The notes under the pieces: model-generated
The model's input: the letters and a program-made list of their open reading frames with translations, nothing else
Databases searched by the model: none
Told to the model about the DNA's origin: nothing
NCBI GenBank assembly: GCA_017852335.1
Contig: JAFMLG010000011.1
Location: 1 to 38,239 of the forward strand
DNA length: 38,239 nt
Origin: Actinomycetota bacterium
GTDB lineage: Bacteria > Actinomycetota > Nitriliruptoria > Nitriliruptorales > Nitriliruptoraceae
Direction of reading: 5' to 3'
In this document: piece after piece, positions 16,400-23,732 of the stretch
Numbering within the stretch: position 1 is the stretch's first letter
Layout: each line of letters opens with the position of its first letter
Position numbers and translations under genes: made by a program

Positions 16400-17251
16400 T
16401 CAGAACACCACCGTCGCGGGTCCCGTCCGGATGACGCGGTCGGCGCAGTGCCACGCGACGGCCCGGGACAGGACGATCCGCTCGATGTCCGCGCCGGCCC
16501 GGCGCAGGGCCGCGACGTCGTCGCGGTGCGAGACCCGGGTGACGTCCTGCTCGATGATCGGTCCGGCGTCCAGCTCCGCGGTGACGTAGTGGGCGGTCGC
16601 GCCGATCAGCTTCACGCCCCGCTCGCGGGCCTGGCGGTACGGGTCGGCGCCGACGAACGCCGGCAGCAGCGAGTGGTGGACGTTGATCACGGGCACGCCG
16701 ACCCGCTCGAGGAACCCGCCGGAGAGGATCTGCATGTACCGGGCCAGCACCACGACGTCGCAGGCGTCGACGAGGTGGGCGAGGAGCGCCTCCTCCGCCG
16801 CCTCCTTCCCGCCGGTCGCGACCGGGACGTGCAGGAACGGCACGCCGAACGGCTCGACGGCGGGCCGCAGCACCTCGTGGTTCGACGCGACCAGCACGAC
16901 CTCGGCGCCGAGGTCGCCGCGCCGGGCCCGCCACAGCAGGTCGAGCAGGCAGTGGTCGACCTTCGAGGCCAGGATCGCGAGCCGCTTCGGCCGCGCGTCC
17001 GGCCACATCCGCCACGTCATCCCGAACGGCTCGCCGACCTCGGGCCCGAACCGCTCCTCGATCGCGGCGGTCGCCTCCGGCGTCGCCGCCAGCTCCATCC
17101 GGAGGTAGAACTCGCCGCCGCTCGGATCCGACGAGTGCTGCGACGAGTCGATGATGTTCGCGCCGTGCGCGTGCAGGAAGCCGGAGACGGCGCTGACGAT
17201 GCCGGGCTGGTCGTGGCAGGACACGACGAGCCGCGTGATGGGGAGCTCCAT
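16400..17251 (-). CDS. purU: Formyltetrahydrofolate deformylase
   Basis: A 283-residue enzyme that hydrolyses 10-formyl-THF to formate and THF, balancing one-carbon pools. An N-terminal ACT domain (about 5-80; LVVSCHDQPGIVSAVSGFLHAHGANI) precedes the formyltransferase-like hydrolase domain (about 90-283) with SNHEVLRPAVEPFGVPF, the catalytic NVHHSLLPAFVGADPY and GATAHYVTAELDAGPIIEQD. Length is typical of PurU. ATG 17251 is preferred to a longer in-frame reading because the ACT domain begins right there. There is no Shine-Dalgarno, but a TAGCCT hexamer ends 7 bases before the ATG, so the transcript is probably leaderless. The SDR gene follows 10 bases downstream. Confidence 0.95.
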   Translation of the reverse strand: MELPITRLVVSCHDQPGIVSAVSGFLHAHGANIIDSSQHSSDPSGGEFYLRMELAATPEATAAIEERFGPEVGEPFGMTWRMWPDARPKRLAILASKVDHCLLDLLWRARRGDLGAEVVLVASNHEVLRPAVEPFGVPFLHVPVATGGKEAAEEALLAHLVDACDVVVLARYMQILSGGFLERVGVPVINVHHSLLPAFVGADPYRQARERGVKLIGATAHYVTAELDAGPIIEQDVTRVSHRDDVAALRRAGADIERIVLSRAVAWHCADRVIRTGPATVVF

Positions 17252-17258
17252 GCGCGGA

Positions 17259-17264
17259 AGGCTA
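17259..17264 (-). promoter_or_regulatory. Leaderless promoter -10 (TAGCCT) of purU
   Basis: Minus-strand TAGCCT, then 7 bases, then the ATG at 17251. The position fits transcription starting at the initiation codon. Confidence 0.5.
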
Positions 17265-17320
17265 CTCGCGGCCCCGCACGCGCCCTCCGGCGGGCCGCTG
17301 CGAGCGCCGGCGGCGGTGGC

Positions 17321-17326
17321 TAGCCT
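17321..17326 (+). promoter_or_regulatory. -10-like hexamer TAGCCT of the osmolyte transporter operon
   Basis: TAGCCT lies 137 bases before the GTG of the first permease gene, giving an unusually long predicted leader of about 130 bases. The leader contains several small inverted repeats (for example GGTC-CGCT-GACC near 17412) but matches no riboswitch I know. No other TAnnnT was noted closer to the start. Confidence 0.35.
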
Positions 17327-17463
17327 CGGCCGCGCCGGGCGACGACCGTCCGCATCGCAGGAGGACCGGCCCGAGAGGGCGACACCCAGGACCCGCACGC
17401 TGACGCGAGCGGTCCGCTGACCGAGACGACCCCGTAGGTGGGGGCCGAGCAGGAGGCGGATCC

Positions 17464-18120
17464 GTGGACGGCGTGCGCAGTTGGGCCGGGTTCGTCGCCG
17501 ACAACGTCGACGGCGTCCTCGAACGCTCCCTCGAGCACCTGACCCTCGTCGCCGGCGTGATGGTGGCCGCGACCCTGTTCTCCGTCGTGCTCGGCATCGT
17601 GCTGATGGACCGGCCCGTCGCGCGCCAGGCCGCCCTCGGCGCGGCCGGCGTGCTGCTGACGATCCCCTCGCTGGCGCTGTTCGCCGTGTTCATCCCGCTG
17701 GTCGGGATCGGGAACCGGCCGGCCCAGATCGCCCTGTTCCTCTACGCCATCCTCCCGATCCTGCGGAACACGGTCACGGGGCTGGGGAGCGTCGACGAGG
17801 CCGTCGTCGAGTCCGCCCGCGGGATGGGGATGGGGCCGCTGCAGCAGCTGCTCCGCGTCCGGGTCCCGCTGGCCTGGCCGGTCGTCATGGCCGGGGTCCG
17901 CGTCTCGACCCAGCTGGTGACCGGGATCGCGGCCATCGCGGTCCTCGTCGGCGGCGGCGGGCTCGGCGCGTACATCCAGCGCGGGCTGACCAGCCTCGGC
18001 AACCCGTTCTCGATCGAGCGGGTCTGGACCGGGACCGTCTTCATCATCCTGCTGGCGCTCGTGCTGGACCTGGTGCTCGGCCTGATCGGCCGCCGCACCA
18101 CCTCGCCCGGCATCCGCTGA
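17464..18120 (+). CDS. Osmolyte (glycine betaine/choline-type) ABC transporter permease 1
   Basis: A 218-residue membrane protein with about five or six helices. It has the binding-protein-dependent permease signature of the OpuC/ProW/YehW kind: LTIPSLALFAVFIPLVGIG, AILPILRNTVTGLGSVDEAVVESARGMGM (the EAA loop that contacts the ATPase) and IAVLVGGGGLGAYI. GTG 17464 follows AGGAGG by about 9 bases. It is first in a permease-ATPase-permease operon, the OpuC layout, and probably forms a heterodimeric channel with the permease at 19.4 kb. Substrate (betaine, choline, carnitine or another quaternary amine) is inferred from family, not read from residues. Confidence 0.9.
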   Translation: MDGVRSWAGFVADNVDGVLERSLEHLTLVAGVMVAATLFSVVLGIVLMDRPVARQAALGAAGVLLTIPSLALFAVFIPLVGIGNRPAQIALFLYAILPILRNTVTGLGSVDEAVVESARGMGMGPLQQLLRVRVPLAWPVVMAGVRVSTQLVTGIAAIAVLVGGGGLGAYIQRGLTSLGNPFSIERVWTGTVFIILLALVLDLVLGLIGRRTTSPGIR

Positions 18121-18125
18121 GCCGC

Positions 18126-18200
18126 CACGACGACCGCACCAGCGACGACCGCACGAGCGACGACCACACGAGCGACGACCACGCGACACGAGGGACGACG
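18126..18200 (+). repeat. 15-base tandem repeat between permease and ATPase genes
   Basis: Four near-identical 15-base units at 18126, 18141, 18156 and 18171 (consensus AGCGACGACCGCACG, with A/G and C/G variants) and a degenerate fifth at 18186 fill the 80-base spacer. The last unit carries the GAGGGACGACG ribosome site of the ATPase gene. The period equals five codons, and the ATPase frame would read DDRTS repeats through it, but there is no start codon upstream in that frame. Confidence 0.8.
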
Positions 18201-19376
18201 ATGAGCGACCACCAGCCGATGATCACCCTCGACGGGGTCGAGAAGCGGTACAGCGAGGACGCGCCCCCCGCGGTCGAACGACTCTCCCTCGACGTCCACC
18301 GCGGCGAGATCCTCGTCCTCGTCGGCCCGTCCGGCTGCGGGAAGTCGACGACGCTGCGGCTGATCAACCGGATGATCGAGCCGACGTCGGGCCGCATCGT
18401 CTTCGACGGCGAGGACGTCACCCACATCGACGCGAACGACCTGCGCCGCCGTATCGGGTACGTCATCCAGCGCATCGGCCTGTTCCCCCACCAGACCATC
18501 GCCGAGAACGTCGGGACGGTCCCCCGACTCCTCGGCTGGGACCGCGGGCGGATCTCCGAGCGGACCGACGAGCTGCTGGACCTCGTCGGCCTCGACCCGT
18601 CGCTGTACCGCGACCGGTACCCGAAGGAGCTCTCGGGCGGGCAGGCGCAGCGCGTCGGCGTCGCCCGGGCGCTCGCGGCCGACCCGCCGGTGATGCTGAT
18701 GGACGAGCCGTTCGGCGCGGTGGACCCGATCACGCGTGACCGGCTCCAGAACGAGTTCCTCCGCCTCCAGGAGGAGGTCCGGAAGACCATCGTGTTCGTC
18801 ACCCACGACATCGACGAGGCCATCAAGATGGGTGACCGCATCGCGATCCTCCGCGAGCGGTCCGTCGTCGCGCAGCTCGACACCCCGTCGCGCATCCTCG
18901 CGTACCCGGTCGACGACTTCGTCGACGACTTCATCGGGTCCGGCTCGACCCTGAAGGGCCTGCACTTCGAGCGGGTCCGCGACCTCGAGCTCAGCAACGA
19001 CTACCCGTTCGTGCGCAGCTCGGAGTCGCGTGGCGACACCCGCCGCCTGCTCGCCGACAGCGACGCCCGGTTCGCGCTGGTCCTCGACGAGCGCGGCCGG
19101 CCCGAGCGGTGGGTCGACGACGAGGACCTCTCGCGCGGCGACCCGTCCGAGACGGTCGCCGGGCTCGGCCCGAAGGTCATCGCGATGGTCGAGGGGAACG
19201 CGACCCTCCACGACGCGCTCGAGGCGATGATCACGTCGTCGGCCGGGCAGGCCGTCGTCGTCGGCCGGGACGGCGCGTACACGGGGGTCGTCCAGATCGA
19301 GCAGCTGACCGAGGTCATCCGGCGCATGCGGGCCGAGGCCAAGGCCCACTACGACCGCCTGCGGGGCCGGGCGTGA
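18201..19376 (+). CDS. Osmolyte ABC transporter ATP-binding protein with CBS region (OpuCA-like)
   Basis: A 391-residue ATPase energising the osmolyte importer. Walker A GPSGCGKST (about 41-49), Q-loop VIQRIGLFPHQTI, signature LSGGQAQR, Walker B VMLMDEPFGAVDP and H-loop VFVTHD are intact. IRKR-type features of the OpuCA family are visible: the linker DFVDDFIGSGSTLKGL and a C-terminal part (about 270-391) that aligns with the CBS pair used to sense ionic strength or c-di-AMP; GNATLHDALEAMITSSAGQAVVVGRDGAYTGVV is the clear second CBS motif, while the first is eroded. ATG 18201 has GAGGGA upstream. Its stop overlaps the next permease GTG (GTGA), so subunits are coupled. Confidence 0.93.
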   Translation: MSDHQPMITLDGVEKRYSEDAPPAVERLSLDVHRGEILVLVGPSGCGKSTTLRLINRMIEPTSGRIVFDGEDVTHIDANDLRRRIGYVIQRIGLFPHQTIAENVGTVPRLLGWDRGRISERTDELLDLVGLDPSLYRDRYPKELSGGQAQRVGVARALAADPPVMLMDEPFGAVDPITRDRLQNEFLRLQEEVRKTIVFVTHDIDEAIKMGDRIAILRERSVVAQLDTPSRILAYPVDDFVDDFIGSGSTLKGLHFERVRDLELSNDYPFVRSSESRGDTRRLLADSDARFALVLDERGRPERWVDDEDLSRGDPSETVAGLGPKVIAMVEGNATLHDALEAMITSSAGQAVVVGRDGAYTGVVQIEQLTEVIRRMRAEAKAHYDRLRGRA

Positions 19377-20215
19377 CGGCCACCGCCACCGCGTCCGACC
19401 CCGCGACCGGCGGTCCCCGCGACCGCTGGAGCCCGCGCGACGACCTCGGCCTGGTCGTGACACCGTTCGTGCTCCTCGCGGTCCTCGCCGCCTACCTCAC
19501 CTGGCTCGGGGCCCAGGACCTGCCCCAGCAGGCCGCCAGCGCCATCACCGGGGACAAGCTGCTGACCCAGACGCGCGAGCAGATCACCATCACGGCCCTC
19601 TCCACCCTCGGCGTCCTGGTGATCGCGATCCCGCTGGGCATCGCGCTGACGCGGCCCTGGGGGAAGCGGTTCGCCGGGCCGGCGCTGGCGGTCGCCAACG
19701 CGGGGCAGTCGATCCCGGCGTTCGGCCTGCTCGTCATCGCCCTCGCGGTCCTCGGTCGGGTGTTCGGCCGGGCACAGGACAACATCCTCCAGAACACCAT
19801 CGGGGAGGCGCTCGGGCCGGGACTGGTCATCTCGGTCTTCGCGCTCATCCTGTTCGCGATCCTCCCGATCCTGCGCAACACGATGGTCGGGCTGCAGCAG
19901 GTCGACCCCGACGTCATCGAGGCCGGCCTCGGCATGGGCATGACCCGGCGCGAGGTCCTGTGGCGCATCGAGCTGCCGCTGGCCGTCCCGGTCATGCTGG
20001 CCGGGGTGCGCACCGCGCTGGTCATCAACGTCGGGATGGCGACGCTGGCCTTCCTGATCGGCGGCGGCGGACTCGGCGTCGCGATCCGGTCCGGCATCCA
20101 ACTGGCGCAGAACGTCGTCGTCGTCACGGGCGGCGTGCTGACCGCGCTGCTCGCCCTCTCGGTCGACTGGGTCGGCGCCGTCGCCGAGCGGATCCTCCGC
20201 CCCAAGGGGCTGTGA
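19373..20215 (+). CDS. Osmolyte ABC transporter permease 2
   Basis: A 280-residue permease with a roughly 35-residue hydrophilic N-terminus, a first helix (LVVTPFVLLAVLAAYL), a periplasmic segment and about five more helices. The EAA-loop region FAILPILRNTMVGLQQVDPDVIEAGLGMGMTRREVLWRIELPLAVP and GGGGLGVAIRSGIQL match OpuCD/YehY-type permeases. It is longer than permease 1 and not a close copy, so the pair is probably heteromeric. The GTG start overlaps the ATPase stop. Transcription likely ends at the 10-base stem hairpin 27 bases after the stop. Confidence 0.92.
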   Translation: MTATATASDPATGGPRDRWSPRDDLGLVVTPFVLLAVLAAYLTWLGAQDLPQQAASAITGDKLLTQTREQITITALSTLGVLVIAIPLGIALTRPWGKRFAGPALAVANAGQSIPAFGLLVIALAVLGRVFGRAQDNILQNTIGEALGPGLVISVFALILFAILPILRNTMVGLQQVDPDVIEAGLGMGMTRREVLWRIELPLAVPVMLAGVRTALVINVGMATLAFLIGGGGLGVAIRSGIQLAQNVVVVTGGVLTALLALSVDWVGAVAERILRPKGL

Positions 20216-20241
20216 CCCGGGTCGATCGCCCCCGGACACCG

Positions 20242-20277
20242 GAGGGGGCGGCCGCCCCGTAGGACGACCGCCCCCTC
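20242..20277. terminator. Two-way terminator between permease 2 and the receptor gene
   Basis: Perfect 10-base inverted repeat GAGGGGGCGG / CCGCCCCCTC separated by 16 bases, centred in the 79-base gap between two convergent genes. Being symmetrical it can serve both strands. No T-run. Confidence 0.6.
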
Positions 20278-20294
20278 GCGGTGGTGCGCCGGAC

Positions 20295-21239
20295 TCAGGC
20301 GAGCCCGATCGACTCCAGGTAGTCGCGTGCGACGTCCGCGTACTCGCGGCCCTCGATGTCGACCTTGAAGTTCAGGCCGACCATCGTCGGGTTGTCGAGC
20401 TCGGCGATGATCGTCTCGGCGATCTCGGTCACCGCGGCGGTGTCCGCGGCCGAGAGCGTGTCGTCGCGCATCGCGAACGAGACGTTGTAGAGGATCATGA
20501 CGCCCGGGTCCTCGACGAGGGTCAGGCCGAGGCCGTCGATGCGGCCGTCGGTCGTGAACACCTCACCGAAGTCGCAGTTGTCGTTCCCCGTCTCGGTGTA
20601 GATGACCCCGGTCTCGAGGATGACCTGCTGCTCCTGCGGCATCTCGTACCCGGTGTGCTCCTCCCAGAGGACGAGCCCGTCCGGACGGTCCGGGAACTCC
20701 GACTCCATGCAGGCCACGGCGTCGGGGTTCGCGGCCAAGTAGTCGGCCATCGTCTGGAACGTGAAGGCCTCGCCGCCGTTCGCCGCGGTCGCCGCCGGCG
20801 ACGACGCGAACCCGTAGGTGTTGTTGAACGGCGAGAGCCCCAGCCAGCGGATGCCGTTGGCCTCGAGGTCCTCGGTGCTCACCAGGTCGTACAGCGTCTG
20901 GCGGTCGGTGGAGGGGGTCTCCTCCTTGCCGAGGTGCACGGCCCACCCGGTGCCGTTGTACTCCGGGTAGACGTCGATGTCGCCGGCGATCAGGGCGTCG
21001 CGGTTCACGACGGTCCCGCCGAGGTTCGTGCGGTCCTCGACCGGGATGCCGGCCTCCTCGAGGGCGATGACGAGCATCTGGCCCAGGAGGATGTTCTCGG
21101 TGAAGTCCTTCGAGCCGACCGCGATCGTCGGCGCGTCGGCGGAGGCCCCGTCGTCCGTCCCACCGCCGCACGCGGCGAGCGTGAGGGCGAGCGCGAGGCT
21201 GCTGCTGATGGTGAGGGCTGTTCTGCGTACCCGGGTCAT
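20295..21239 (-). CDS. Osmolyte ABC transporter substrate-binding lipoprotein
   Basis: A 314-residue receptor of the OpuCC/ProX/OsmF class. The signal peptide ends in the lipobox LAAC with Cys24 as the lipidated residue, followed by a GGGTDDGASADAP tether. The mature protein begins TIAVGSKDFTENILLGQMLVIALE, the family hallmark, and has YPEYNGTGW and PFNNTYGFASS segments that contribute aromatic residues for quaternary amine binding. Two Cys (ACMESEF and NDNCDFGEV) may form a disulfide. It is transcribed toward the permease/ATPase operon rather than within it, so receptor level can be set separately. ATG 21239 has a strong GGAGGAAG 4-11 bases upstream. Confidence 0.94.
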   Translation of the reverse strand: MTRVRRTALTISSSLALALTLAACGGGTDDGASADAPTIAVGSKDFTENILLGQMLVIALEEAGIPVEDRTNLGGTVVNRDALIAGDIDVYPEYNGTGWAVHLGKEETPSTDRQTLYDLVSTEDLEANGIRWLGLSPFNNTYGFASSPAATAANGGEAFTFQTMADYLAANPDAVACMESEFPDRPDGLVLWEEHTGYEMPQEQQVILETGVIYTETGNDNCDFGEVFTTDGRIDGLGLTLVEDPGVMILYNVSFAMRDDTLSAADTAAVTEIAETIIAELDNPTMVGLNFKVDIEGREYADVARDYLESIGLA

Positions 21240-21348
21240 TCACTTCCTCCGATTCGCGAGCAATAGGGGCAAGACCTCGCGGACTGCTTGGGAGTCGCCT
21301 TCCGGCAGAGGTCGAGCTGCGACCGACGGCCGCCTTGCTGCGCGAACG

Positions 21349-21354
21349 ACCCTA
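21349..21354 (-). promoter_or_regulatory. Possible promoter of the receptor gene (TAGGGT, -35 TTCGCA)
   Basis: Minus-strand TAGGGT with TTCGCA at 21372-21377, 17 bases farther upstream; TTCGCA matches TTGACA at four of six positions. This would give a leader of about 105 bases before the ATG at 21239. The 187-base gap to the DMT gene otherwise holds nothing I recognise. Confidence 0.35.
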
Positions 21355-21426
21355 CCGAGGTCGTGCGACGGATGCGAACACGTGCGCATCACCGCGCAGG
21401 AGCCGCTGCGACGGCGTTCCGCGCGA

Positions 21427-22332
21427 TCAGCCGCCGACCGCGATCGCGGCGCCGCCCGCGACGACCAGCAGCATCGAGACGCCGAGGCGCGCGGTCAGCA
21501 CCTCCTGTGCCCCCGAGAGCCGACCGATGACGGCCGTGAGCAGCGGTGCGGTCGCGACGATCGCCGCGACGTACGGCACGAACACCAGACCGATCGCGAC
21601 GAACGCGAGCAGCCGCGCCACGCCCATCGTCGCGGAGGCGACGGCGAGCGGCCGGCCCACGTCGCGGAGCGCCCGCAGCTGCGCGACCGGCGACCCGGGT
21701 GCGACGACCACGGCCGCCGCCCACGCACCGAGGAACACGACCGCCCCGAGCACGACCGGATCGCCGCCGGTGCGGACGGCGACGGCGACCAGCACGTCCC
21801 CGACGGCGAACGCGGCCGCGGCGGCCAGCCCGATCGCGAGGCCACGCACGGCCAGGCGCGGCTCGGCCGCGGCGACGCGTCGGTCGTCCCCCGAGAGTCC
21901 GTGCTGGACGACGCCGCCGACGACCGCGGCGATGCCGAGGCCGGCCAGCGGCGTCGGCCACTCCCCCAGCACCGCGCCGGCCAGCAGCACCACGACCACC
22001 GGCGACGCGTTCTTGACCATGCTGGCCCGGGACGGGCCGACGAGGGCCAGCGACTCCCAGAACAGCAGCCGTCCGACCAGCAGCGCGACGCCGCCGGCGA
22101 CCAGCGCAAGCCCGAGGCTGGCCGGCGGCGGGACGGGCCGGCCGACGGCCGCCGCGACGGCCAGCACCGGCACGACCACCAGGCCCAGGGCGAACCACAT
22201 CGAGACGCCGACGGCTCCGATCCCGCGGCCGGCCGCGCCGGACCGCGCGAGGCTGACGTTCGACCACGCGAAGAGGAGCGCCGCGAGCAGGGCGAGGAGG
22301 ATGCCGAGGAGGGCGGAGGGGTCGTCCAGCAC
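21427..22332 (-). CDS. EamA/DMT superfamily transporter
   Basis: A 301-residue protein with about ten hydrophobic helices in two EamA halves (about 5-135 and 165-300), the fold of the drug/metabolite transporter superfamily. The first half ends SRASMVKNASPVVVVLLAGAVLGEWPTPLAGLGIAAVVGGV, where the helix-Gly-Glu pattern is typical; the second has ATAPLLTAVIGRLSGAQEVLTARLGVSMLLVVAGG. Substrates (amino acids, nucleosides or other metabolites, usually exported) cannot be told. The GTG start has no Shine-Dalgarno; a TAGCGT hexamer sits 6 bases before it, indicating a leaderless transcript. It diverges from the M15 peptidase gene. Confidence 0.88.
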   Translation of the reverse strand: MLDDPSALLGILLALLAALLFAWSNVSLARSGAAGRGIGAVGVSMWFALGLVVVPVLAVAAAVGRPVPPPASLGLALVAGGVALLVGRLLFWESLALVGPSRASMVKNASPVVVVLLAGAVLGEWPTPLAGLGIAAVVGGVVQHGLSGDDRRVAAAEPRLAVRGLAIGLAAAAAFAVGDVLVAVAVRTGGDPVVLGAVVFLGAWAAAVVVAPGSPVAQLRALRDVGRPLAVASATMGVARLLAFVAIGLVFVPYVAAIVATAPLLTAVIGRLSGAQEVLTARLGVSMLLVVAGGAAIAVGG

Positions 22333-22338
22333 GCCCGG

Positions 22339-22344
22339 ACGCTA
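22339..22344 (-). promoter_or_regulatory. Leaderless promoter -10 (TAGCGT) of the DMT transporter
   Basis: Minus-strand TAGCGT, six bases, then GTG at 22332. No ribosome-binding site between them. Confidence 0.5.
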
Positions 22345-22394
22345 CTGCCGCGCAGGGCTGTGGTTCCCTCGCGGGGGCGGACGACGGAGCGGGC

Positions 22395-23732
22395 ATGCGG
22401 CGGCGGGGTCGGACGGCGCTGCTCGGCGCCGTCCTGCTGGTCCCGGTCGTGGCGGTCGCCGTCGCGGCCACGACCCCCACGGCGCCGCCGGCCCCGCCGG
22501 CCGCGGCCCCGACCCCGGTCCCCGTCGAGGTCGAGGAGCCGGACCCCTTCCCCCCGCCCCCGCCGCCCGACGGCTTCGTCGCCGTCTCCCGGCGGGGCGG
22601 CCACGACCTCGCCTTCGTCGCCGCGGTCGCGGCCGACCCCCGCGTCACCGGCATCTCCCGCCTGCGCTCCGACACGCTCGGTCTGACGGCCGCCGTCGCC
22701 CCGGACGGCACCGTCGTCGAGCGCCGCACCGGCGGGTGGCGCGTCCCCGTCGCGGTGACGGCGCTCGACCCGCCGCACCACGCCCGCGTCGTCGGCGCGG
22801 ACGCCGACGGCGTCGCGGCGCTGTCGGCGCTGCTGCCCGGGACGGTGCTGCTGTCCGAGTCGGGTGCCGGGCTGCGCGGCGTCGGCGTCGGCGCCAGCGT
22901 CACGATCGCCGGCCGCCTCGACCTCTCCCGCGCCCGCACGCTGACCGTCGCCGGCGTCGTCCCCGACGGGCTCGTGAACGGGGCGGAGCTGGCCGTGCAC
23001 CTCGACGACGCGGACGCGATCGGGCTGGACACGCGCGAGACGCTGCTGGTCCGCCACCGCGACGACGGGGACCGCCCCGACGGGACGACCGCCGGCGAGC
23101 GGATGGTCGAGGACCTCACGGCGACGTGGGGGGCCGGCGACCGCTCCGAGGAGGAGGTCGAGGACGCCGACCTGCTGGTCCGCGCGCTCGGCGCCGACGC
23201 CGGCCCCCGCCTGATCCTCGGGACGATCGCGGTGAAGGAGCGGTTCGGCGAGTTCGCGTACCGGCCGACGCCGGACGTCCGGGAGATCGACGTCGAACGG
23301 GCCTGGACCGACGCGAACCTCGAGACGGTCCGCCTGCCGGTCATCGGCGCCGTGCGGTGCCACCGGCTCATCCTCGACGACCTCGCGGCGGCCGTCGACG
23401 AGCTGATCGCCGCCGGGTACGAGGACTGGCTCTCACCGCGCCGGTACGCGGGCTGCTGGTACCCGCGCCGGATCATGGTCGGACGGGCCGCGCTGTCCCG
23501 TCACACGTGGGGCATCGCCATCGACCTCAACGTCGACATGTCGGCACCCGGCCTCGGCAGCGAACCACCGGACGAGCTGATCGCGATCATGGGTCGGAAC
23601 GGCTTCCGGTGGGGCGGCGACTTCTCCACCCCGGACAACCACCACTGGGAGTGGCTCGGCGCCGCCGCGACCGAGCGTCCCGACCGCGACACGCCGGACG
23701 ACGCGGACGCGGACGACGGTCGGGGCGACTAG
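22395..23732 (+). CDS. Exported M15-family peptidase (D-Ala-D-Ala carboxypeptidase-like) with extra N-terminal domain
   Basis: A 445-residue envelope protein. The N-terminal RRRGR plus hydrophobic helix (about 8-25) is a signal or anchor, followed by a Pro-rich stalk with runs of Pro (about 27-58). The C-terminal domain (about 300-425) carries the zinc site of M15 peptidases: SxHxxGxAxD as SRHTWGIAID (His370, Asp377) and the late DNHHWEW (His416/His417), with LILDDLAAAVDELIAAGYEDWLSPRRYAGCW before it. Such enzymes trim peptidoglycan peptides. The middle (about 60-215; GLRGVGVGASVTIAGRLDLS, VAGVVPDGLVNGAEL) resembles the extracytoplasmic core domain of FtsX/MacB permeases, an unusual combination (inference from pattern only). 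It ends tail-to-tail with the next gene, sharing the palindrome CTAG as both stop codons. Confidence 0.85.
   Translation: MRRRGRTALLGAVLLVPVVAVAVAATTPTAPPAPPAAAPTPVPVEVEEPDPFPPPPPPDGFVAVSRRGGHDLAFVAAVAADPRVTGISRLRSDTLGLTAAVAPDGTVVERRTGGWRVPVAVTALDPPHHARVVGADADGVAALSALLPGTVLLSESGAGLRGVGVGASVTIAGRLDLSRARTLTVAGVVPDGLVNGAELAVHLDDADAIGLDTRETLLVRHRDDGDRPDGTTAGERMVEDLTATWGAGDRSEEEVEDADLLVRALGADAGPRLILGTIAVKERFGEFAYRPTPDVREIDVERAWTDANLETVRLPVIGAVRCHRLILDDLAAAVDELIAAGYEDWLSPRRYAGCWYPRRIMVGRAALSRHTWGIAIDLNVDMSAPGLGSEPPDELIAIMGRNGFRWGGDFSTPDNHHWEWLGAAATERPDRDTPDDADADDGRGD

Noticed and set aside
17327-17463. c-di-AMP (ydaO) or other riboswitch in the transporter leader
   Set aside because: The conserved ydaO core blocks could not be found, and no other known class matched by eye. 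Only short generic inverted repeats are present.
18114-18200. N-terminal extension of the transporter ATPase through DDRTS repeats
   Set aside because: The frame is open, but there is no ATG, GTG or TTG in it after the permease stop. The ATG at 18201 has a ribosome site and matches the family start.
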